The notes beneath the pieces were generated by a model that saw only the letters and a list, made by a program, of their open reading frames with translations, was not told where the DNA came from and did no database searches. The position numbers were made by a program, and so were the translations under genes. A stretch of DNA of 64,000 nucleotides, from positions 682,001 to 746,000 of the forward strand of contig NC_016604.1 in assembly GCF_000230895.2 (NCBI RefSeq), written 5' to 3'. This DNA comes from Mycolicibacterium rhodesiae NBB3. GTDB lineage: Bacteria; Actinomycetota; Actinomycetes; Mycobacteriales; Mycobacteriaceae. This document shows positions 56,796-64,000 of this stretch, one piece after another (position 1 is the stretch's first letter; every line of letters starts with the position of its first letter).

Positions 56796-57647
56796 CTACA
56801 AGTCAGCCAGGATCTGCTGACGCTTGACGGTGTACTCGTCGTCTGAGATCGCACCGGTCGCGCGCAGGGTCTCCAACTCCTGCAAGCGTTGCGCGGTCGA
56901 CGGCTCGGGCGGTGCGGGCGGCGGCGCGGACGGATACGTTGGCGCCGACGGTGGACCGGCCTGCGCCGGAGCGGGGGGTGGCGCTTGTGCCGCGGCACGC
57001 CGCACGATGGCCTGCACCTGTTGGCGGGCCGCGGGATTCGAGCGCAGATCGATCATGTTGTTCATGCCGATGTTGTTGGTCTTGAGGATCTGCAGGATCT
57101 CCATCAGTGGTCCGGTCTGTCCGGTGAGGTCATAGGTTCTGTTGTCCTCGGCGATTGTGAAGGTCGCAGGCATCATGCCGCTGACCAAACCACTTCGCTC
57201 CCAGTCGATCTGGTATTCCATGGTGGTCGGGTCGACAAGGGCGACCAGTTTGCGATTGGTGATCATCGGCAGGCGGGTGATGGACGCGAGCACCCGGTCC
57301 TGGCTGGCGAACGGGGCGATACCCGGTCCCGAGATCTGCAGATCGATCTTCACGAGAGGCTGTTCGTTGATCCGCGTACCGGTCTCGTGGATACCGACGA
57401 CCTGTGCCAGTGCCAGCACGCCGGTCTGTTCGAGCGCTTGGGTCTTGGCGGCTGACCGGGCGCCCATGCTTGTGATGCCCAGGGCGATCAGCACGTCGAG
57501 CGCGGTGATGGCCAGGCCCGCCCAGAACATCCACTTCATGATCGGTTGCGCACCGGAGGCGAAGTAGATCGCCAGGAAGATCGGCCCGACGATGCCGCAC
57601 AACAGCACAAAGGCCTGGATCTTGACATACCGCCAGAAAGTGGACAT
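56796..57647 (-). CDS. membrane protein with C-terminal SHOCT domain
   Basis: 283 residues. Two membrane helices at about 12-32 and 38-60, a soluble beta-rich middle (about 75-165), a Pro/Ala-rich linker (about 220-250), then a short SHOCT helix pair (RLQELETLRATGAISDDEYTVKRQQIL), often found on oligomeric membrane-associated proteins. Function unknown. 21 bases upstream of arcD on the same strand, so possibly co-transcribed. Confidence 0.82.
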   Translation of the reverse strand: MSTFWRYVKIQAFVLLCGIVGPIFLAIYFASGAQPIMKWMFWAGLAITALDVLIALGITSMGARSAAKTQALEQTGVLALAQVVGIHETGTRINEQPLVKIDLQISGPGIAPFASQDRVLASITRLPMITNRKLVALVDPTTMEYQIDWERSGLVSGMMPATFTIAEDNRTYDLTGQTGPLMEILQILKTNNIGMNNMIDLRSNPAARQQVQAIVRRAAAQAPPPAPAQAGPPSAPTYPSAPPPAPPEPSTAQRLQELETLRATGAISDDEYTVKRQQILADL

Positions 57648-57731
57648 CAGCCAAGCTCCTAGGGAAGTAGGTCGTCGCGTCGCGTGTCAGATTAGCGCCA
57701 AATCCCCACTTGCGAGCTTTATCGTCGGGCA

Positions 57732-59123
57732 GTGACCGCGGCGCAGGAATCGGACAAACCTGTGAGGTCACGATGGGTCCTGGCGGCCGTCGCCATGGCG
57801 CTGTTCTGCGTGCAAATCGATTACTTCGCGGCCAATCTCGCGCTGCCGCGGATGGCGTCTGATCTCGACAGCAGCCCGACGGACCTGCAATGGGTCATCA
57901 GCGTGTACATGCTGACCCTGGGCGCGTTCATGGTTCCCGCGGGGCGCGTCGGCGATATCTTCGGGCGCCGCAAGGCATTGCTGGCGGGCATCGCGTTGTT
58001 CGGCATCGCGTCGGCGTTGTGTGCGCTGGCCCCCTCGGTGGGCCTGATCATCGTGTTCCGCGCACTGCAGGGACTCGGTGCCGCGCTGATCTTCCCGGTT
58101 TCTGTGAGTGTGCTGACGAACGCCTTCCCCGGTGTCAGGGCAAGTCACGCGATCGGGTTGGCCTATGGCATAGCGGGTTTAGGCAACGCCGCGGGCCCGC
58201 TGATCGGCGGTCTGCTGACCGACACGGTGGGCTGGCGGTGGATCTTCTGGCTCAACGTGCCGTTGACCGTTCTGTCGCTGGCGCTCGGCGCGTGCAGCAT
58301 CGACGAGTCGCGCGATGAGTCTGCGCCGCGTCGCATCGACATCATGGGATTGGCGTTCATCACAGCCGGAATCGGCCTGTTCACGTTGATGTTTGACCGC
58401 GCTCCGCAATGGGGTTGGGTGTCGGCCCCGACGATCGGCGCATTCTCTGGGGCGCTGATCGCACTCGTGTTGTTCGTCGTCGTCGAACACCGCGTGCCGT
58501 GGCCGCTCGTCGATCTCTCGCTGCTGCGCAATGCCCGGTTTTCGATGCTCGTCATCGCGGGCGCCGTCGCGAATATCGCGTACGCGGTGACGATCTTCGC
58601 CTCGACGCTGAACCTGCAACAGGTACGTGCGCTCGATCCGTTGACCGCGGGTCTGGCGTTCCTCGGTCCGTCGGCCGGTGCGGCGCTGGGCGGTGTGCTG
58701 TCGGGACGTCTGGCAGCGAACCGTCCACCACTGCTGGTGATGGGCCTGACGAGTGCGGCAGCGGCGGTCTCGCTTGCCGCGCTGGCCGCCTCGGACGACT
58801 GGAGCGTCTACCTGTCGGCGTTGTCGGCGTGCGGGTTCACGCTGGGGTTGGTGTATGCGTTCACCACCGTGGCGACCCAGGCCGTCGTCCGACCCGAACG
58901 AGCCGGCGAGGCAGCGGGAGTCACGCTGACGGCGCTGGTGACACTCGCAGGCGTCGGTGTCGCTGTCGCCGGGACCGTGCTGGAGATGCTCGAGCGAGGC
59001 GGTCAGTCGACCGCCTCCGCCATCGACATGATCCTGGGTGCGCTCGCGGGGCTACTCGCGACGGTCAGCGTGGTGGTGCTCTGGATTGCCCGGGTGCCTA
59101 CGGCGTCGGTGACGTCGCGCTGA
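57732..59123 (+). CDS. MFS transporter, DHA2 drug-exporter type
   Basis: 463 residues from GTG 57732. Membrane helices alternate regularly; motif A GDIFGRRKAL and motif C GLAYGIAGLGNAAGPLIGG mark a proton antiporter of the drug-export class with 14 helices. TATCGT at 57720-57725 ends 6 bases before the GTG, suggesting a leaderless transcript. No regulator is adjacent. Its 3' end overlaps the convergent cutinase gene by 26 bases. Confidence 0.88.
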   Translation: MTAAQESDKPVRSRWVLAAVAMALFCVQIDYFAANLALPRMASDLDSSPTDLQWVISVYMLTLGAFMVPAGRVGDIFGRRKALLAGIALFGIASALCALAPSVGLIIVFRALQGLGAALIFPVSVSVLTNAFPGVRASHAIGLAYGIAGLGNAAGPLIGGLLTDTVGWRWIFWLNVPLTVLSLALGACSIDESRDESAPRRIDIMGLAFITAGIGLFTLMFDRAPQWGWVSAPTIGAFSGALIALVLFVVVEHRVPWPLVDLSLLRNARFSMLVIAGAVANIAYAVTIFASTLNLQQVRALDPLTAGLAFLGPSAGAALGGVLSGRLAANRPPLLVMGLTSAAAAVSLAALAASDDWSVYLSALSACGFTLGLVYAFTTVATQAVVRPERAGEAAGVTLTALVTLAGVGVAVAGTVLEMLERGGQSTASAIDMILGALAGLLATVSVVVLWIARVPTASVTSR

Positions 59124-59964
59124 GCGGAACGACCTGCTGCGGAACGACGGGCTGCGCCTCGGGCGCCTCCGGCGCCGGGCCGAGCAGGAAGTACAGCGGC
59201 GCAGTCCAGTCCAGGTTGCCGGTCGTGCCGTAGCTGGTGTGGATCGCGACGCCACGAGCGTAAGACACAGGCGTTTCTTCGTCGTCTGGGTTGTAGTCGC
59301 AAACGGCGTCGCCGAGGTCGCAGACGCTGATGGTGCGCGCGCCGACGGCCGGCGACAACGGGCCCGGCGCATGCGCCAGGATCGGCCAATCCTGCGCCGC
59401 GCCCTTGCCGCGCTCCGGGATTCCACTTGCCGTCCCGAGGTTCAGCGTCGGGTCCTCCGGCAGACGATCGCCGTCGGCAACCAGCAGCACCGCCGCCAGA
59501 TTGGGGCTGGCCTGGAGCGCCTCCAGGTTGCGGTGCACGACCATCGCGCCCTGCGAGTAGCCGGCCAACACCACCTTGGATGCCGGGCAGCGCTGGACAA
59601 ACCCCTCGTATTGCTTGCCCAGCGCTGCAGACCCGGCATCCACACTTCCGATGAAACCGAGCCATTCACCCACGCCGCCGTCCTCCCCTGGTGCGGCGAC
59701 AGCGGGATACTCGACGGCCTCAGCGGTCATGGTGCGACCGTCCTTGGCCACCTCAGCGGAAAGTTCCTGCAGGGACTGGTACACGACCCGACCCATTCCG
59801 TCGTTCTGAGTCACCTCGGCGGGGGTGCGCTCGCCAGAGCCTGCGGCGCCGATCCAGTGCACATCGGGGCAGTCGGTCTGTGCTGACGCGACACCGGCCG
59901 AAAGACCGACGAACGCGGCAACGGCGACAGCGGCGCTCGCAACCGTGGTGACGCGACGAAACAT
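59098..59964 (-). CDS. secreted cutinase family serine esterase
   Basis: 288 residues. Signal peptide (VASAAVAVAAFVGLSAGVASA, cleaved near residue 28). Alpha/beta-hydrolase nucleophile S137 in GYSQGA, a Cys-bordered Asp region (SVCDLGDAVCD) and a His in AIHTSYG complete the triad; paired Cys suggest disulfides. Mycobacterial members are esterases, phospholipases or thioesterases. The Pro/Gln-rich tail after about residue 262 is unusual and overlaps the convergent MFS gene. Confidence 0.9.
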   Translation of the reverse strand: MFRRVTTVASAAVAVAAFVGLSAGVASAQTDCPDVHWIGAAGSGERTPAEVTQNDGMGRVVYQSLQELSAEVAKDGRTMTAEAVEYPAVAAPGEDGGVGEWLGFIGSVDAGSAALGKQYEGFVQRCPASKVVLAGYSQGAMVVHRNLEALQASPNLAAVLLVADGDRLPEDPTLNLGTASGIPERGKGAAQDWPILAHAPGPLSPAVGARTISVCDLGDAVCDYNPDDEETPVSYARGVAIHTSYGTTGNLDWTAPLYFLLGPAPEAPEAQPVVPQQVVPLSATSPTP

Positions 59965-60086
59965 GAAAACCCCTTACTATTGCCCCCGACCAGGGGATAC
60001 GGGTGTTAAATCGCTTGGGCGCCCGGAGGTGTTACACGGGCCCGCCCGAGTGGCACACCTCACAGTCGCTGAGTTAATGTCCGGTC

Positions 60087-61100
60087 GTGACCACGATGAA
60101 AATTGCCCGCGTCCCCGCAGCGAATGCGAAGTTCGAAATCGTCGACGTCGACATCCCCGAACCGGGTCCTGGGCACGTCCGGGTCAAGGTTCACGCGTGC
60201 GGTGTCTGCCATTCCGACTCCATCACCGTGCAGGGTGGAATGCCCATCGACTTCCCGCGGGCGCCAGGCCACGAGGTCGCGGGAGTCGTCGATGCGGTGG
60301 GCGACGGTGTCACCTCGTGGAGCGCGGGTGACCGGGTCGGTGTCGGCTGGTTCGGCGGCTGCGATTTCACCTGCGAGCCTTGCCGCCGTGGGGACTTCAT
60401 CTCCTGCGAGAACGGTCAGATCCCGGGTATCTCCTACGACGGCGGCTACGCCGAGTACATGGTCGCTCCTGCCGAGGCGCTTGCGCGCATACCCGACGAT
60501 CTCGCCGACGTGGATGCTGCGCCGCTGCTGTGCGCGGGTATCACGACGTTCAACTCGCTACGCGAATCCGTTGCCCGGCCGGGTGATCTCGTCGCCATTC
60601 TGGGCGTTGGAGGCCTGGGACACCTCGGCATTCAGTTCGCGGCGAAGATGGGTTTCGAGGTCGTCGCGATTGCGCGAGGTACCGATAAGGAGCCGTTGGC
60701 GAAACAGCTTGGTGCACACCACTACATCGACTCCAAGGCCTCCGATGTCAGCGCGGAGTTGACGAAGCTGGGTGGCGCGCAGGTCGTCCTTGCGACCGTT
60801 ACGGTCTCCGACGCCATGACCGCAACGATCGGCGGGCTCAAGGCACGCGGTCAGCTGATCGTCCTCGGCGCGACCCCGGAGCCGCTGCAGGTGCCTGGAA
60901 TCGCACTGATCTTCAAGTCGGCGTCGGTTCAGGGCCACGCCTCGGGCACGTCGCAAGACTCTGAAGACACACTGCGCTTCTCGACCATCACCGGGGTGCG
61001 GCCGATGATCGAGACGATGCCGCTGTCAGAAGCGCAGGCCGCCTTCGACAAGATGATGAGCGGTGACGCGCGGTTCCGCATGGTGCTCACCATGACCTAA
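60087..61100 (+). CDS. zinc-dependent alcohol dehydrogenase
   Basis: 337 residues from GTG 60087, with TAATGT (60075-60080) 6 bases upstream (leaderless). Catalytic zinc ligands C41 (CGVCHSD) and H62-E63 (PGHE); NAD site GVGGLGHLG. The structural zinc lobe has four Cys, C92, C96, C99 and C107, but the first spacing is CxxxC rather than the usual CxxC. It oxidises primary or secondary alcohols. It shares a terminator region with the convergent tuf gene. Confidence 0.92.
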   Translation: MTTMKIARVPAANAKFEIVDVDIPEPGPGHVRVKVHACGVCHSDSITVQGGMPIDFPRAPGHEVAGVVDAVGDGVTSWSAGDRVGVGWFGGCDFTCEPCRRGDFISCENGQIPGISYDGGYAEYMVAPAEALARIPDDLADVDAAPLLCAGITTFNSLRESVARPGDLVAILGVGGLGHLGIQFAAKMGFEVVAIARGTDKEPLAKQLGAHHYIDSKASDVSAELTKLGGAQVVLATVTVSDAMTATIGGLKARGQLIVLGATPEPLQVPGIALIFKSASVQGHASGTSQDSEDTLRFSTITGVRPMIETMPLSEAQAAFDKMMSGDARFRMVLTMT

Positions 61101-61116
61101 CCGCCGACGCAAACGA

Positions 61117-61151
61117 AAGCGGCGCCCACCGGAGAAGGGTGAGCGCCGCTT
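61117..61151. terminator. terminator between adh and tuf
   Basis: AAGCGGCGC (61117-61125) pairs with GCGCCGCTT (61143-61151), a perfect 9-bp stem with a 17-base loop, lying between convergent genes. It follows the tuf stop by 15 bases and the dehydrogenase stop by 16, so it can serve both directions. Confidence 0.75.
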
Positions 61152-61166
61152 CGCAGCAGAATCAGA

Positions 61167-62357
<1,191 letters not shown>

Positions 62358-62441
62358 TTCTGTGTCCTCCTGGACTTGTTGGTGCTTATTGGAAAAGCAG
62401 TGTTGATCTTTGCAGTTGTTCGTCCTCGCGAAGCAACCGGG

Positions 62442-64000
62442 CTACTGCCCGGTCGCCTTCGCGATGATCTCCTTCGACACGTTCGCCGGAACTTCAGCGT
62501 ACGAGTCGAAAACCATGGAGTAGTTCGCCCGGCCCTGGGTCTTCGACCGAAGGTCGCCGACGTAGCCGAACATCTCCGACAGCGGCACGTGCGCCTTGAC
62601 GACGCGTGCACCGGACCGCTCCTCCATGGCCTGGATCTGACCACGGCGGGAGTTCAGGTCGCCGATCACGTCACCCATGTAGTCCTCGGGTGTGGTGACC
62701 TCGACGGCCATGACCGGCTCCAGGATGACCGGCTGCGCCTGTGCCGCAGCCTTTTTCAGCACCTGGGAACCGGCGACCTTGAACGCCATTTCCGACGAGT
62801 CGACCTCGTGGTAGGCGCCGTCGAGCAACGTGACCTTCAGGTTCACCAGCGGGTAGCCGGCCAGCACGCCGTACTGCATGGCGTCCTGCGCACCGGCATC
62901 CACCGACGGGATGTACTCGCGGGGGATGCGGCCACCGGTGACCTTGTTCTCGAATTCGTAGGTGGCACCGTCCTCGCCCGTGAACGGCTCGATGGAGATG
63001 AGCACCTTCGCGAACTGGCCCGAACCACCCGTCTGCTTCTTGTGAGTGAACTCGACCTTGTCGACCGCACGCTTGATGGTCTCCTTGTAGGCGACCTGCG
63101 GCTTACCGACGTTGGCCTCGACCTTGAACTCACGCTTCATCCGGTCCACGAGAATGTCGAGGTGGAGTTCGCCCATACCGCCGATGACGGTCTGGCCGGT
63201 CTCCTGATCCAGGTGCACCTTGAAGGTCGGATCCTCTTCGGCCAGCTTCTGGATCGCCGTACCGAGTTTTTCCTGGTCGCTCTTGGTCTTGGGCTCGATG
63301 GCCACCTCGATCACCGGATCGGGGAACGTCATCGATTCCAGCACGACCTGCTGGTTCGAATCCGACAGCGTGTCGCCGGTGGTGGTGTCCTTGAGACCGA
63401 TGACGGCGTAGATGTGCCCCGCAGAGGCCCGCTCGACCGGGTTCTCCTTGTTGGAGTGCATCTGGAACAGCTTGCCCAGCCGCTCCTTCTTACCCTTCGT
63501 GGCATTGATGACCTGCGAACCGGACTCGACGGTGCCGGAGTAGACGCGGACGTAGGTCAGCTTGCCGAAGAACGGGTGCGTCGCGACCTTGAACGCGAGA
63601 GCCGAGAACGGCTCCTCGGTCGACGGATTGCGCGTGATCAGCTCGTCTTCCTTGCCGGGCACGTGACCCTCGGCGGGCGGCACGTCCAGCGGCGACGGCA
63701 GATAGTCGATCACCGCGTCGAGCATGGGCTGAACACCCTTGTTCTTGAACGCGCTTCCGCACAGAACGAGGTAGGCCTCGGAGTTGATGGTGAGCTTGCG
63801 TAGCGCACCCTTGATCTCCTCGATCGACAGTTCCTCGCCACCGAAGTACTTCTCGAGCAGCGACTCGTCGGTCTCGGCGACCGCCTCGAGCAGCTTGGTG
63901 CGGTACTCGTCGGCCTTGTCCTTGAGCTCGGCGGGGATGTCGATGGTCTCGTAGGTCTCACCGAGCTTGGTCTCGCCGCGCCACACCTTGGCGTTCATCT
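62442..64000 (-). CDS. fusA: elongation factor G, C-terminal part (N-terminus outside window)
   Basis: About 519 codons of some 700; the reading frame is open at the window edge. The end of the G domain ([10 protein letters not shown]), domain II ([12 protein letters not shown]) and domains III-V ([39 protein letters not shown]) are present. It catalyses ribosome translocation. An ATG at 63998 is an internal Met, not the start. M. tuberculosis Rv0684. Confidence 0.98.
   Translation of the reverse strand, partial: MNAKVWRGETKLGETYETIDIPAELKDKADEYRTKLLEAVAETDESLLEKYFGGEELSIEEIKGALRKLTINSEAYLVLCGSAFKNKGVQPMLDAVIDYLPSPLDVPPAEGHVPGKEDELITRNPSTEEPFSALAFKVATHPFFGKLTYVRVYSGTVESGSQVINATKGKKERLGKLFQMHSNKENPVERASAGHIYAVIGLKDTTTGDTLSDSNQQVVLESMTFPDPVIEVAIEPKTKSDQEKLGTAIQKLAEEDPTFKVHLDQETGQTVIGGMGELHLDILVDRMKREFKVEANVGKPQVAYKETIKRAVDKVEFTHKKQTGGSGQFAKVLISIEPFTGEDGATYEFENKVTGGRIPREYIPSVDAGAQDAMQYGVLAGYPLVNLKVTLLDGAYHEVDSSEMAFKVAGSQVLKKAAAQAQPVILEPVMAVEVTTPEDYMGDVIGDLNSRRGQIQAMEERSGARVVKAHVPLSEMFGYVGDLRSKTQGRANYSMVFDSYAEVPANVSKEIIAKATGQ

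Overview
The window is a GC-rich actinobacterial chromosome segment, almost certainly from a rapidly growing mycobacterium (Mycolicibacterium type). Three things point there: a complete mycofactocin cluster (mftR, mftABCDEFG); gene order matching, in inverted orientation, the M. tuberculosis stretch from about Rv0684 (fusA1) to Rv0724 (sppA); and many GTG starts with TANNNT -10 boxes only 6-8 bases upstream, as expected for leaderless mycobacterial mRNAs. I do not assign a species.

Layout. 1-2641: a sugar-catabolism module, with an FGGY kinase (cut by the window edge) divergent from a D-2-hydroxyacid dehydrogenase and a class II aldolase. 2642-4804: sppA and a secreted DUF732 protein. 4879-9389: the spc ribosomal operon (rplN, rplX, rplE, rpsN, rpsH, rplF, rplR, rpsE, rpmD, rplO) on the minus strand, with a recognisable promoter and terminator. 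9486-13443: a tight sulfatase operon (atsA, a lipoprotein, and the formylglycine-generating enzyme that matures sulfatases). 13455-23274: an accessory block lying between atsA and the S10 operon. It holds a DUF2306 membrane protein with a divergent TetR, a glucose-6-phosphate dehydrogenase, a GAF protein, a polyprenyl-phosphate sugar transferase, a degenerate cis-prenyltransferase homologue, an FAD oxidoreductase and a BcsB-like envelope protein. The last four look like part of a surface-polysaccharide pathway. 23360-29055: the S10 operon, rpsJ to rpsQ, ending in an intrinsic terminator.

29056-37785: a 482-base leader region, a WS/DGAT acyltransferase, a lipoprotein carboxylesterase, two sister cytochromes P450 sharing an upstream palindrome, and a TetR/MFS efflux pair with twin operators. 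37684-44910: the mycofactocin cluster. MftA is the precursor peptide, MftB its recognition partner, MftC the radical SAM maturase, MftE the peptidase, MftD the oxidative deaminase, MftF the glycosyltransferase, MftG a GMC-type oxidoreductase and MftR the regulator. 44965-48001: an ECF sigma factor translationally coupled to a VOC protein, then a ferredoxin-reductase-like flavoprotein.

48047-53114: an Lrp regulator divergent from an arginine/ornithine operon (guanidino-group hydrolase, rocD, APC permease, universal stress protein), matching M. tuberculosis Rv2319c-Rv2324. 53111-53965: a mycofactocin-coupled SDR preceded by a KstR-type operator. 54071-56774: arcA-arcD. 56796-61100: a SHOCT protein, an MFS transporter, a cutinase and a zinc alcohol dehydrogenase. 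61167-64000: tuf and the C-terminal part of fusA.

Functionally, the window joins translation genes to redox metabolism: mycofactocin plus an SDR expected to use it, P450s, and arginine/ornithine catabolism. The parts least explained by known families are the polysaccharide-like block with its pseudo-cis-prenyltransferase, a 27-bp tandem repeat that ends exactly at the mftG stop codon, and several precise palindromic operators. No tRNA, rRNA, IS element or CRISPR array was seen.
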